A stretch of 64,000 nucleotides of DNA, taken from positions 744,001 through 808,000 of the forward strand of contig NZ_CANNGQ010000002.1 of the NCBI RefSeq assembly GCF_947504145.1, written 5' to 3'. How positions within the stretch are numbered: position 1 is the stretch's first letter; each line of letters begins with the position of its first letter. Below the pieces are notes generated by a model. The model had not been told where the DNA came from. It saw only the letters and a program-made list of their open reading frames with translations, and did no database searches. Made by a program: the position numbers and the translations under genes. Positions 49,276-58,185 of the stretch are shown one piece after another. The stretch comes from an uncultured Microbulbifer sp. (GTDB lineage: Bacteria; Pseudomonadota; Gammaproteobacteria; Pseudomonadales; Cellvibrionaceae).

Positions 49276-50238
49276 ATGCCCGGTCCCGGTGAATTTGAAC
49301 TGATTCGGGAGTATTTTAGCGCTCGCTTTCAGGCCAGTACCGGGGCCAGCGGCGACCAGGGCGTGGTCCTCGGCATCGGCGACGACTGCGCCTTGTTGAC
49401 CCCTCCCGCCGGTAAAATACTCGCTACCAGTGTCGATACCCTGGTGGCGGGTGTGCATTTTCCGGCAGACGCTAGACCAGACTTTATTGCCAGCCGAGCA
49501 CTGCGGGTCAACCTCTCTGACCTCGCCGCCATGAACGCCGAGCCGCTGTGGTTCACGCTCGCACTCACCTTGCGGCAAAGTGACCCGGAATGGCTGGAGC
49601 CCTTTGCCCGCGGCCTGGCGGAAACCGCAAAGCAGTACGGTATCACCCTGGTGGGGGGCGATACCACCAAAGGCCCGCTTTCCATTACCATTCAGGTCAC
49701 CGGTGCCTGTGAAAAACCACTGCGTCGGGATGGCGCCCGTGCTGGTGATACCATTTTTGTTTCCAATCAGCTCGGTGCGTCTGCGGCGGGATTGCCGCTG
49801 ATATTGAGAGAGAGGGATGGAAGCATAAAGCAGAAAGAGCAGGCCTATCTCGCTTACCATTTTCCCCAGCCGCAATTTGCCGTGGCTCGCGCCATCGGCC
49901 CTTATGCCAGTTCTGCGCTGGATATTTCCGACGGCCTGCTGGGTGATCTCGGGCATATCTGTGCGGCGAGCAAGCTTGGGGCGGAATTGAATCTGAACGA
50001 TTTGCCGGTTGCAGAGCTTGCGTATTCCATGAATGCCGACACCGCCCTGGAAACAGCCCTGACAGGTGGCGACGACTACCAGCTGTGTTTTACCGTACCG
50101 GAAAAGCATCTCGATATCGTACAGAATTTGCAGTTGCCCATTACCGCCATCGGCACCATGCACCGGGAGCCGGGCATACAGTGCACATTGAACGGTAAAT
50201 CCTGGCAGCCTCGCAGCACCAGTTACCGGCATTTCTGA
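49276..50238 (+). CDS. thiL: Thiamine-monophosphate kinase
   Basis: Phosphorylates thiamine monophosphate to the active diphosphate. It has 320 residues of the PurM/ThiL fold: GEFELIREYF, GIGDDCALL (metal and phosphate binding), TSVDTLVAGVHFP, NLSDLAAMNAEP, VGGDTTKGPLSI and SALDISDGLLGDLGHI. It starts seven bases after nusB. Upstream and downstream partners (nusB, pgpA) match conserved gammaproteobacterial synteny. Confidence 0.96.
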   Translation: MPGPGEFELIREYFSARFQASTGASGDQGVVLGIGDDCALLTPPAGKILATSVDTLVAGVHFPADARPDFIASRALRVNLSDLAAMNAEPLWFTLALTLRQSDPEWLEPFARGLAETAKQYGITLVGGDTTKGPLSITIQVTGACEKPLRRDGARAGDTIFVSNQLGASAAGLPLILRERDGSIKQKEQAYLAYHFPQPQFAVARAIGPYASSALDISDGLLGDLGHICAASKLGAELNLNDLPVAELAYSMNADTALETALTGGDDYQLCFTVPEKHLDIVQNLQLPITAIGTMHREPGIQCTLNGKSWQPRSTSYRHF

Positions 50239-50256
50239 GGCAGGAAAAGAATAATC

Positions 50257-50763
50257 ATGACAACCACAAAAGCGCCTCTCCCTACACCCACCTGGTCGGA
50301 ACTGTTTCGCAGCCCGGTGTTGTTCCTCGCCTTTGGCTTTGGCTCCGGCCTCGCGAAAAAAGCGCCGGGCACCTTTGGCACTGTTGCGGCTATTCCCCTG
50401 TGGTATGGCCTTCAGTTCCTGTCGCCATTCGCCTATATGAGCGTGATCGTGGTGACCTTTATTCTGGGTTGTTACCTGTGCGGCGCCGCGTCGAAAAAGC
50501 TCGGTGTACACGATCACGGTGGCATCGTGTGGGACGAATTTGTCGGTTACTGGCTCACCATGTTTATGGCCCCGGCGGGATGGCTTTGGGCGCTATACGG
50601 TTTCGTACTGTTCCGGATTTTTGATATCGCCAAGCCTCAGCCCATCGGTTGGGCCGACCGCAAGGTGCACGGTGGCCTGGGAATCATGCTCGACGATATA
50701 CTGGCTGGTATCTATGCCGCGCTGGTATTGCAGGGCACGGCCTATCTGATCCACTCACTGTGA
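50257..50763 (+). CDS. pgpA: Phosphatidylglycerophosphatase A
   Basis: Removes phosphate from phosphatidylglycerophosphate in the inner membrane to give phosphatidylglycerol. It has 168 residues with GFGSGLAKKAPGTFGTVAAIP at the N-terminus, the catalytic-site block IVWDEFVGYWLTMF, and RIFDIAKPQPIGWADRKVHGGLGIMLDD. Several membrane helices are apparent. AGGAAAAG precedes the ATG. Confidence 0.95.
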   Translation: MTTTKAPLPTPTWSELFRSPVLFLAFGFGSGLAKKAPGTFGTVAAIPLWYGLQFLSPFAYMSVIVVTFILGCYLCGAASKKLGVHDHGGIVWDEFVGYWLTMFMAPAGWLWALYGFVLFRIFDIAKPQPIGWADRKVHGGLGIMLDDILAGIYAALVLQGTAYLIHSL

Positions 50764-50769
50764 GGCGGG

Positions 50770-51411
50770 ATGCCCATGATACTGCGCTTGTTTTTACCTT
50801 TTTTATTGCTGCTGGCATTGCCGGTGAGCGCACAGGATGTGCGCCTGCAAGCTATTTTTGGCACCAGCGCTATGTTCGAGATCAACGGCAAACAGCGGCT
50901 GCTGAAATCCGGTAAAACCTCCCCGGAGGGGGTGAAACTGGTTTCCGTGGCCAGCGGCTATGCGCTGGTGGATATCGACGGGCGGGAGCAGAAACTGACC
51001 CTGGCGGCGCCGGTGGCGGCTAATTATGAAGCAGCGGAAAAGGCGGAGGTTCGCCTGAATCCGGACAGCCGCGGCCACTACAGCACAACCGCCTGGATCA
51101 ACGGCCGTCGGGTCAATGTGATGGTGGATACGGGCGCGACCAGTATTGCGTTCAACTATCCCACGGCAAAAAGCCTGGGGCTGGACCTGTCCCGCGCACG
51201 CCCGATGACCGTGTCTACCGCGAGCGGTGTCGAGCGGGCGTATAAGTTACAGCTGGCCAGCGTCACTATCGGCGGTATCACCGTGCACAATGTGGATGCG
51301 ACGGTGTTGGGCAGTGATTTCCCGCAGGTAACCCTGCTGGGTAACAGTTTTTTGAGCCGCGTGGATATGCAGCAACAGGGTGGCCTGTTATTGCTCCGCG
51401 CGCGCAATTAA
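50770..51411 (+). CDS. Retropepsin-like clan AA aspartic protease, exported
   Basis: A 213-residue single-domain aspartic protease (TIGR02281-like). The signal peptide is [22 protein letters not shown]. The catalytic motif DTGA starts at Asp120 ([14 protein letters not shown]), and the flap/second-strand region ends [12 protein letters not shown]. Such proteins act as homodimers, each giving one Asp. The target is unknown. It sits between pgpA (six-base gap) and ribA (stop TAA overlaps an ATG), so it is co-transcribed. Confidence 0.87.
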   Translation: MPMILRLFLPFLLLLALPVSAQDVRLQAIFGTSAMFEINGKQRLLKSGKTSPEGVKLVSVASGYALVDIDGREQKLTLAAPVAANYEAAEKAEVRLNPDSRGHYSTTAWINGRRVNVMVDTGATSIAFNYPTAKSLGLDLSRARPMTVSTASGVERAYKLQLASVTIGGITVHNVDATVLGSDFPQVTLLGNSFLSRVDMQQQGGLLLLRARN

Positions 51412-51443
51412 TGACGCACATTGATGGAATACGAGGTATCAGT

Positions 51444-52046
51444 TTGACCATTCGTTATGTGGAATCCTCCAAGCTGCCCACGTCCTGGGGCATGTTTGAG
51501 ATGCACGGTTTCGAGGAAGTGGAAACCGGCAAGGAGCACGTGGTTCTGAGCATGGGCGACCTGGATACGGATGCGCCGGTGCTGGCCCGTATTCACTCGG
51601 AGTGCCTGACCGGCGATGCGCTGTTTTCCCTGCGTTGCGACTGTGGTGCACAGCTGCAGTATGCCTTGCACCGGATTGCCACCGAGGGCCGCGGCGCGGT
51701 CTTCTATCTGCGCCAGGAAGGCCGCGGTATCGGTCTGCTGAACAAGATTCGCGCGTACCATCTGCAGGATGCCGGGGCAGATACGGTGGAGGCCAATGAG
51801 CAGCTGGGTTTTGGCGCGGATATGCGCGATTACTCGATTCTGAAGCCGATGATCGATCACCTGGGTATCCAGTCGATCCGTCTGATGACCAACAACCCGC
51901 GCAAGGTGAAGGCGCTGCAGGATCTGGGCGTGGAAGTGACCGAGCGTCTGCCGCACCAGTCGGGTCGCAATCCGCACAATACGAATTACCTGTCGACCAA
52001 GAAGGGCAAGCTGGGGCACCTGTTCGACGATGAAAAAGGTGACTGA
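51444..52046 (+). CDS. ribA: GTP cyclohydrolase II
   Basis: The first committed step of riboflavin synthesis from GTP. I choose TTG 51444 (GAGGT six bases upstream) over in-frame ATG 51411. The resulting protein, [16 protein letters not shown]..., has 200 residues and its zinc ligands fall at Cys54, Cys65 and Cys67 ([18 protein letters not shown]), the same numbers as in E. coli RibA. Other motifs are [17 protein letters not shown] and [13 protein letters not shown]. It supplies the activity lost from the RibBA fusion. Confidence 0.96.
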   Translation: MTIRYVESSKLPTSWGMFEMHGFEEVETGKEHVVLSMGDLDTDAPVLARIHSECLTGDALFSLRCDCGAQLQYALHRIATEGRGAVFYLRQEGRGIGLLNKIRAYHLQDAGADTVEANEQLGFGADMRDYSILKPMIDHLGIQSIRLMTNNPRKVKALQDLGVEVTERLPHQSGRNPHNTNYLSTKKGKLGHLFDDEKGD

Positions 52047-52099
52047 GAGCGGTTTTCACCGTCATCAAACCTTCACAAATCCTTCACGTGAAGGAAACG

Positions 52100-52290
52100 G
52101 GAAAACGCCAATCTATACGTGAGCAAGATGTTGATCACGCAAAACGCTCAGGAAGAGCAAATGAGTCACTCAGGGAGTGCGGGGTCAGGAAGTACGTCTA
52201 TACTCAAAGTTATCGGATCGTTGATGGTCGAGAAAGGTGATGTACCGTCAGCGCGAAGATATAAAGGCCGGCTTTATGCCGGCTTTTGTT
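52100..52290 (+). ncRNA. Candidate small RNA or short-ORF transcript
   Basis: A gene-poor stretch ends in a strong intrinsic terminator (52263-52290: GCCGGC arms, TTTAT loop, T-tract). TATACG at 52114 is a possible -10. A direct repeat CCTTCAC-aaat-CCTTCAC precedes it (52070-52087). The RNA would be about 165 bases. An ORF with AGGAAG and ATG 52161 (MSHSGSAGSGSTSILKVIG...) starts inside but runs through the terminator, so a protein product is doubtful. No known sRNA family is recognised. Confidence 0.4.
52263..52290 (+). terminator. Intrinsic terminator in the ribA-rsgA interval
   Basis: Six-base GCCGGC self-complementary arms with a TTTAT loop, extended by A-T and G-T pairs, then TTTTG and further Ts. 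It lies 217 bases after ribA and could end either that operon or a short separate RNA. Confidence 0.75.
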
Positions 52291-52486
52291 TTTGTGGCTG
52301 TTACCTTTCCACGGCAAGCAGGCGCTCCGACCAGCGGCCTCCTCACGAACCGGTACGGTGGCGTCACTGGCCGGATGCTTTCAGTTCTGAGTACTCGGGT
52401 TCTTTTCGAGTAGAGTTGTCTGGCCTATTGTCCTGGCTGGAAAATATTGCTAGATTGCGCGAAATTCCACCAGCGGAGGATTGTTG

Positions 52487-52525
52487 ATGAGTGTATCCAA
52501 CCCCCGCCGGGCCAGCCGCGACTAA
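52487..52525 (+). CDS. Possible 12-residue leader peptide upstream of rsgA
   Basis: ATG 52487 lies six bases after a strong GGAGGA site and encodes MSVSNPRRASRD with four Arg codons, then TAA. It is followed by two neighbouring hairpins (about 52540-52556 CCCGGCAA/TTGTCGGG, and 52560-52583 GGTTTCC/GGAAACC). A good ribosome site before a tiny ORF and paired structures resemble an attenuator, but this is untested. Confidence 0.35.
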   Translation: MSVSNPRRASRD

Positions 52526-52679
52526 AAGGTCGCATACAGCCCGGCAAGTTCCTTTTGTCGGGTTTCCCCTTAAATGGAAACCCCTTCAAACTGCGCCCAG
52601 ACTTAAGTTCTGAGGCTTGGATGATTTGCGCCTGCGTGTCATGAAATCGCGTGTGCAGGCGCTGTTGAGGGTTAGAACC

Positions 52680-53816
52680 TTGAGTAAATCCCTGATTTCA
52701 CGCCGCCCGGCTTTCCGGCGCGGTGCTTCTGTTGGTGCTGGTGCGGAAAATACTCGTCCCGCCAGTGTATCGCCCTTGCAGGCACTGGGCTGGAAGCCGT
52801 TTTTTCAGCAACAGTTGAGCCTGGAGGACCTGAGCGAATACCAGCCAGTAAAAGTCATGGCGGTGCACCGCAGCCAGATCGAGGTGGTCGGTGAGACCGG
52901 CGACGAGGCGGTCCAGGTGCACGGGCCGCTGTTTGAGGATTTGGCGGAGCGGCCTACGGTGGGCGACTGGTTGCTGCTGGATCGCGAGACGCGCAGGCCA
53001 GTGCGCCGACTGGATCGCAGCAGTCTGTTCAAGCGCATGGCCCCGGGGGCCAAGCAGGCGCAGTTGATTGCGGCGAATGTGGATAACGTGCTGATCGTTT
53101 CCTCCTGTAACCACGACTTCAATCTGTCCCGGGTTGAGCGGTATCTGGCACTGGTGAAAGAGGCCGGTTGTCGCGCCTGTCTGGTGCTGACCAAGGCAGA
53201 TCTGGATCAGGATCACGACCGGTACCGCGAGGCTCTGAAAGGCCACAGCGATCTGCCGGTGGTGCTGGTGAATGCGCTGGATACGGAGAGTGTCGCGCCT
53301 CTGCGAGAATACTGCCGCAGCGGAGAAACCCTGGCACTGCTGGGTTCCTCCGGGGTGGGCAAGTCGACGTTGCTGAACAGCCTTGCGGGTATCGAACTGG
53401 CGGCGACCGGTGGTATCCGCGAAGACGACAGCAAGGGCCGGCACACCACGCGGCATCGGGCGTTCTACGCGATTCCCGATGGCGGCCTGCTGCTGGACAG
53501 CCCGGGGATGCGCGAGCTGGGCCTGGCGGATGTGAGCGAGGGCCTGGCGGCGACGTTTGCAGACATCAGTGCATTGGCGGACAGCTGTCGCTTTGCAGAT
53601 TGCGCCCACGAGCTGGAACCCGGCTGTGCGGTGCAGGCGGCGATCGAATCCGGGGTCATGGATGAGCGCCGCCTGCGCAACTGGCGCAAGCTGGAGCGGG
53701 AGGTGGCGCGCAACAGTAAAACCCTGGCGCAAGCCCGCGCGGACGACCGCGCCCTGGGGCAATTCTACCGTTCGGTGCAGAGCCAGTCGCGGGTCCACAA
53801 AAACCGTCGGGACTGA
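52680..53816 (+). CDS. rsgA: Ribosome small-subunit-dependent GTPase A
   Basis: A circularly permuted GTPase that helps mature 30S subunits. The start is uncertain: TTG 52680 has GAGGG eight bases upstream, giving 378 residues; ATG 52641 and TTG 52617 are in frame. An OB-fold (about 60-135) precedes the GTPase motifs in permuted order: G4 LTKAD, G1 GSSGVGKSTLLNSLAG, G3 DSPGMREL. The C-terminal zinc site is CRFADCAHELEPGC. The LGWKPFFQQQL start of the fold resembles a second RsgA subtype found beside the canonical one in some gammaproteobacteria. Confidence 0.92.
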   Translation: MSKSLISRRPAFRRGASVGAGAENTRPASVSPLQALGWKPFFQQQLSLEDLSEYQPVKVMAVHRSQIEVVGETGDEAVQVHGPLFEDLAERPTVGDWLLLDRETRRPVRRLDRSSLFKRMAPGAKQAQLIAANVDNVLIVSSCNHDFNLSRVERYLALVKEAGCRACLVLTKADLDQDHDRYREALKGHSDLPVVLVNALDTESVAPLREYCRSGETLALLGSSGVGKSTLLNSLAGIELAATGGIREDDSKGRHTTRHRAFYAIPDGGLLLDSPGMRELGLADVSEGLAATFADISALADSCRFADCAHELEPGCAVQAAIESGVMDERRLRNWRKLEREVARNSKTLAQARADDRALGQFYRSVQSQSRVHKNRRD

Positions 53817-53829
53817 GCACCTGCCGTTT

Positions 53830-53878
53830 AAAAACCCGATAACCGGATACTTCCACAGTGTCTGGTTATCGGGTTTTT
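53830..53878 (+). terminator. Intrinsic terminator of rsgA
   Basis: Perfect 15-base arms (53830-53844 with 53864-53878) around a 19-base loop, then further Ts. Confidence 0.92.
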
Positions 53879-53932
53879 TTATGCCAGTTTTGATAGTCTG
53901 CGGTGCACTATTTCGACCGCCGGCGAACCCCA

Positions 53933-54628
53933 ATGACCCCCGACCCCAGCCTCTCCCGCATCCTGATTGCGGAAGACGACCCAGCACTGAACCAGCAGAT
54001 CGCCGCCATCATGGGTGATGCCGGTTACCAGACGTTTAGCTGTTTTGACGGCGAGTCCGTTTTGCAGGAAGCCGCCAGGCAGCCCTACCAATTGATTCTG
54101 CTGGACCTGATGCTGCCGGAGCTCGACGGCCTTTCGGTATTGCGACTGTTGCGCAAAGCCAGTCAGGTTCCGGTCATCATCGTCACCGCCAAGGGAGCGG
54201 AAGAGGAGCGGATTGCCGGCCTGCGCCACGGGGCAGACGATTACATCACCAAGCCGTTTAATCCGAAGGAGCTGTTGCTGCGGATCGAGGCACTGCTGCG
54301 CCGCAGCCTGCCGGTCGCCCCACTGCAGCGCGACACTCTGGAGTTTGAACAGCTGAAATTGCAATTGTCGGACCTGAAGGCGAGTGTCGGCGCCGAGGAC
54401 CTGGAGCTGACGGCCATCCAGTTCAACCTGTTGTGGGAGCTGGCGGCCAATCGCGGCGAGGTGTTGAGCAAAGCCTACCTCTCTCAGCATGTATTGAATC
54501 GCCCTCTGGGCGCTTATGACCGCAGCCTGGATATGCACCTGAGCCGGGTGCGTCGCAAGCTTTCGAAGGCCGGCTGGCGCGGTGAGCGGCTGCAGACGGT
54601 GCGGGGCAAAGGATACTGTCTGAAATGA
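53933..54628 (+). CDS. OmpR-family response regulator, PfeR-like
   Basis: A 231-residue DNA-binding regulator. The receiver domain has acidic pocket AEDD (14-16), phospho-acceptor Asp58 in LILLDLMLPELDG, and YITKPF. The C-terminal winged helix ends in the OmpR pattern RSLDMHLSRVRRKLSKAGW...VRGKGYCL. I start at ATG 53933 because the receiver fold begins there; an upstream in-frame ATG 53903 adds ten residues. It overlaps the kinase gene by four bases (ATGA). A TonB receptor gene follows the pair, as in Pseudomonas pfeR-pfeS-pfeA, suggesting siderophore-responsive control. Confidence 0.9.
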   Translation: MTPDPSLSRILIAEDDPALNQQIAAIMGDAGYQTFSCFDGESVLQEAARQPYQLILLDLMLPELDGLSVLRLLRKASQVPVIIVTAKGAEEERIAGLRHGADDYITKPFNPKELLLRIEALLRRSLPVAPLQRDTLEFEQLKLQLSDLKASVGAEDLELTAIQFNLLWELAANRGEVLSKAYLSQHVLNRPLGAYDRSLDMHLSRVRRKLSKAGWRGERLQTVRGKGYCLK

Positions 54629-55980
54629 ATCGCCGGTTGCTGTGGAAACTGATCCTGCTGGTGACCGCCGGCATCGTCGCGATGTTCTATCTCATCAACT
54701 ACGTCACCGGGCGTGCGGAAGAAGAGATGAGCATGCTCAGCCAGGCGCACCGGGACGAGCTGCGTGATTGGGGGAGGCAGGCTGAAGCCCTGTATTTTTC
54801 CGCTGACACAGGCGCGCTGGAGCAGTGGCTCAGCGAGCTGCAAGAGCGCGAAGATACGCTGGCGGAAGTGGTGGGTTATCGCATCCGGCACCTGGCCGGC
54901 AGCCGCGGCCTGGAAGAGCGCTACAGTGGCAATAAACTGGGGCGGGATGTGGAGTGGAAAATCCACCTGTATTTTGAAAACAACCCGGTAATGGAAATCC
55001 CGTTCGAAAAATCCGACACCAGCTTCCTGGTCCTGTTGCCCGATCGCATGCGCCCCGGCAGCTACTGGCAGACCACCTATCTGCTGTTACAGATTTTCCT
55101 GCCCGCGCTGATCCTGGCCATACTATCGGTCCTGTTATACCGCCATATCATGCGGCCACTGTGGAGTCTGGAGCGGGCCACCCGGGAGTTCAGTCGCGGG
55201 GACTTCTCCGTGCGGGTGCGCCCACAACTGGGGGCGCGCAAGGATGAGTTCGCCGAACTCGCCAACACCTTCGATCAGATGGCCGCGCGTATCGGCGAGC
55301 AGCTGCTCAACCAGCGACAGCTGATTGCCGACTTTTCCCACGAGCTCAGAACGCCACTGACCCGGCTGGAAATCGCAATCGGCCATATCCGCCAACAGTA
55401 CCCAGCGGACGAGAATGTGGAGCGCATCCAGCGGGAGGCCCGGCACTTCCGCAAACTGACCGAAGACACCCTGACACTGGCGTGGCTCGATAACGAGCAG
55501 CCCCAATTGCAGCAGGAAACACTGGATCTGGTGGACTTGATCGATGTGATTGTGGACGACGCCCGTTTCGAATTTCCCGACCGGCGCATACACACCGAGC
55601 TCCCTGATTCCGCCGAAATCACCAATTCCAGCCACCAGGCCGTGGGGCAGGCGCTGGAGAATATCCTGCGCAATGCATTGCGCTACACCCCGGTGGGGGA
55701 GATGGTGGAGGTAGCGCTGGCGACATCGAGTGGTAAGTCCGGCGCCGCGGAATTTCAGATCGCGGTCAAAGATCGCGGCCCCGGTGTGCCCGAGGTCATG
55801 CTGGAAACCATTTTCCGTCCCTTCTTTCAGGCGGACCCCTCGCGCAGTACCGAGTCCGCTGGTGTTGGTCTCGGTCTGGCCCTGGCTCGCCGGCAATTGA
55901 GCGCCGTCGGTGGACATGTGTTTGCGGAAAACCGGGAGGGCGGGGGCCTGTGCATGATCATCACGTTACCGGTGTCCTGA
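54625..55980 (+). CDS. Sensor histidine kinase, PfeS-like
   Basis: A 451-residue inner-membrane kinase partnering the preceding regulator. One helix at about 8-25 and another near 155-175 enclose a periplasmic sensor of about 130 residues. HAMP (YRHIMRPLWSLERATREFSRGDF), HisKA with LIADFSHELRTPLTRLEIAIG, and the ATPase N-box (ENILRNALRYTP), G1 (DRGPGV) and G2 (GVGLGLALARRQL) are intact. The ligand could be a periplasmic ferric siderophore, by analogy with PfeS. Confidence 0.9.
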   Translation: MNRRLLWKLILLVTAGIVAMFYLINYVTGRAEEEMSMLSQAHRDELRDWGRQAEALYFSADTGALEQWLSELQEREDTLAEVVGYRIRHLAGSRGLEERYSGNKLGRDVEWKIHLYFENNPVMEIPFEKSDTSFLVLLPDRMRPGSYWQTTYLLLQIFLPALILAILSVLLYRHIMRPLWSLERATREFSRGDFSVRVRPQLGARKDEFAELANTFDQMAARIGEQLLNQRQLIADFSHELRTPLTRLEIAIGHIRQQYPADENVERIQREARHFRKLTEDTLTLAWLDNEQPQLQQETLDLVDLIDVIVDDARFEFPDRRIHTELPDSAEITNSSHQAVGQALENILRNALRYTPVGEMVEVALATSSGKSGAAEFQIAVKDRGPGVPEVMLETIFRPFFQADPSRSTESAGVGLGLALARRQLSAVGGHVFAENREGGGLCMIITLPVS

Positions 55981-56058
55981 CCGTTTTTTGGTCAGTTTCC
56001 GGGTCTGGTACGCCCGCGCAATGTAACAAATGCAACAGCGCTGTACTTTCAAAGGGCT

Positions 56059-56077
56059 AATAGGAATAATTCGCGTT
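56059..56077 (+). promoter_or_regulatory. Putative Fur box upstream of TonB receptor
   Basis: AATAGGAATAATTCGCGTT matches 15 of 19 positions of the Fur-box form AATGAGAATAATTCTCATT. It lies 45 bases before the receptor start. Confidence 0.65.
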
Positions 56078-56121
56078 TACGATTAATGACCAACTGCGAA
56101 TCCACCTGGAAGGAAAGCCCA

Positions 56122-58098
56122 ATGTCCAACAAGTCCCTGCTCAACCACTGTGCGCTGCTGCCCCTGCTCGCCACCGGCGCGCTCACTGTAGCCCCGGCAT
56201 TCGCCGAGGAAAACGCCGATCGGGAAACTCTTGAGACGGTTGTTGTGGTAGGCGTGGCCACCGATACCGAAATCACTCCAGAACAGCTTGAGCAGCAGCA
56301 GGCCAACGACCTGAGCGATATCTTCCGTCATATCCCATCCGTATCTGTGGGTGGTTCCATTGGTATTGCCCAGAAAGTCTATATCCGCGGCATGGAAGAT
56401 ACCCTGCTGAACGTCACTGTGGACGGGGCCCCGCAGACCGGCACCCTGTTTCACCATATCGGCCGCGTTTCCATCGAGCCGGAATTGTTGGACAGAGTTG
56501 AAGTACAGTCCGGTGCCGGTGAGGCCACCAGCGGCCCCGGCGCCATCGGCGGTGCCATCCGCTTCAAGACCAAAGATGCCAGCGACCTGCTTGCCGACGG
56601 CGAACAGCTGGGCGCGCGGGTCAAGGGTGCCTACTTCAGCAACGACGGCAAAAAAGGCAGTGCCTCGGTATACGGCAAGCTCAGCGAGAACTGGGGCCTG
56701 ATTGGCTCGTTTGTGCAGGTCGAGCGCGAGAACATGCAGGATGGCGATGGCAACGAAATCCTGGGCACCTCTGCGGACCAGAACCTGGCATTTTTCAAAG
56801 TGAGTGGCGACATTGCGGACAATCAGAAGCTGACCGTCAGCTACGAGCAGCGGGAAGAATCTGGCGAACTGGGTCGCAGACCAAACTGGTTCGTACTGGA
56901 AGGTGACACGCTTTATCCGATGGATGCCGAGCGCGAAACTCTGGTCGCCAACTACAGCGCCAGCCTGAGCAGTGCCGTGAACCTGGAAATTACCGCCTAC
57001 GATACAAACTCCGACATGGTGCAGGATGGCCCCTGGGGACTGTACGGCGGTAATACCGCGTCGATTGGTTTTGATATCCGCAACACCAGCAGCTTCGGCC
57101 AGCATACCTTGACCTATGGTATTGAACGGCGGAATCAGAAGGTGGTTGCTGGTGGTCGTGAGGCTGATTCCACATCAAGCATTTCGGAAAGCGGACGGGT
57201 GCAGGGCGCCTACATTCAGGATCACTGGCAGGTGACCGAGCCGCTGATGCTCAGCTTTGGGGTGCGGTACGACTCCTACGAACTGACCCAGAACAATTTT
57301 GACGGCGAGTTCAGTAGTGACGACATCAGCCCGAATGTCGGTTTGTCCTATGCTCTGAACGAGAGCTGGACGCTTTCTGGGGGCCATGCCAAGGCCGTGC
57401 GTGGCAAGGAAATCGGTGACTCCTTTACCCTGGAAAGTGCTCATATCGACCCGGCCCTGAAGGCAGAGTCTGTCGACAATAATGAGCTGGCGCTGGAATA
57501 TGCTGGCGAAGCCCTGGCGCTGAAGGCTGCGGTTTACCAGAGCACCATCGACGATGTGATTTACGACGAAGACCTGTTTGAGAATATCGGCAAACTGGAA
57601 TCCGATGGTTTCGAACTGAGCGCCGCATACTCCTACGATAGCTGGTACCTGTCAGCTGCATACAGCCACAACGACTCCACCCTGAATGGCAACGATATCG
57701 AGGGCTATGAGCACAACGGGCTGGGCAATACCCGCGGTGATACCCTGACACTCGCGGTAGACTACGCACTTACTGATCGCCTCGACTTGGGCTGGAACCT
57801 GACTCATGTTCAGGGAATCGACGTTGAAGTATTGCATCGCTCGGTTGAATTGGGCTGGATTGATAGCGTGCAGACGATCAACAAGTCCGGTTATCAGCTG
57901 CACGACATCTACTTGCGTTGGCAGCCACTGCAGGACGATAGCCTGGCGGTTAACTTTGCCGTGCAGAACCTTTTTGACGAGCACTACCGCGATCACTCCA
58001 GCGTAGGGGATTACTCCGATATTCCCGGTTGGGGCATTGTTTCCGGTGTTTATGAAGCGGGTCGCGACGTCCGCCTGTCTGTAGATTATCGTTTCTGA
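56122..58098 (+). CDS. TonB-dependent siderophore receptor
   Basis: A 658-residue outer-membrane receptor. ATG 56122 follows AAGGAAAG and opens the signal peptide MSNKSLLNHCALLPLLATGA...AFAEE. The TonB box is probably ETVVVVGV. The plug has VYIRGMEDTLLNVTVDGAPQ, RVEVQSGAGEATSGPGAIGGAIRF; the barrel ends in aromatic Phe (VRLSVDYRF) after NLFDEHYRDHSS. Preceding PfeRS-like genes and a Fur box indicate iron- and substrate-dependent induction, probably for a foreign catecholate siderophore; the substrate is inferred. Confidence 0.9.
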   Translation: MSNKSLLNHCALLPLLATGALTVAPAFAEENADRETLETVVVVGVATDTEITPEQLEQQQANDLSDIFRHIPSVSVGGSIGIAQKVYIRGMEDTLLNVTVDGAPQTGTLFHHIGRVSIEPELLDRVEVQSGAGEATSGPGAIGGAIRFKTKDASDLLADGEQLGARVKGAYFSNDGKKGSASVYGKLSENWGLIGSFVQVERENMQDGDGNEILGTSADQNLAFFKVSGDIADNQKLTVSYEQREESGELGRRPNWFVLEGDTLYPMDAERETLVANYSASLSSAVNLEITAYDTNSDMVQDGPWGLYGGNTASIGFDIRNTSSFGQHTLTYGIERRNQKVVAGGREADSTSSISESGRVQGAYIQDHWQVTEPLMLSFGVRYDSYELTQNNFDGEFSSDDISPNVGLSYALNESWTLSGGHAKAVRGKEIGDSFTLESAHIDPALKAESVDNNELALEYAGEALALKAAVYQSTIDDVIYDEDLFENIGKLESDGFELSAAYSYDSWYLSAAYSHNDSTLNGNDIEGYEHNGLGNTRGDTLTLAVDYALTDRLDLGWNLTHVQGIDVEVLHRSVELGWIDSVQTINKSGYQLHDIYLRWQPLQDDSLAVNFAVQNLFDEHYRDHSSVGDYSDIPGWGIVSGVYEAGRDVRLSVDYRF

Positions 58099-58117
58099 TT
58101 TATCAGAATGCGGGGTA

Positions 58118-58152
58118 AAAAAGGCGCGGTGTGAAAGCACTGCGCCTTTTTG
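58118..58152 (+). terminator. Intrinsic terminator after TonB receptor
   Basis: Arms AAAAAGGCGC and its complement, with inner GTG/CAC pairing and a T-rich tail. It separates the receptor from the PepSY-like gene, allowing only partial read-through. Confidence 0.85.
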
Positions 58153-58185
58153 TTTGTTGTTGGCGTACTAAAAACTAAAAAGATT

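Noticed and set aside
52070-52087. PhoB box from direct repeat CCTTCAC-aaat-CCTTCAC
   Set aside because: Spacing fits (7-4-7) but the repeat differs from CTGTCAT at key positions and it is about 26 bases from the nearest -10, too far for a classical Pho promoter.
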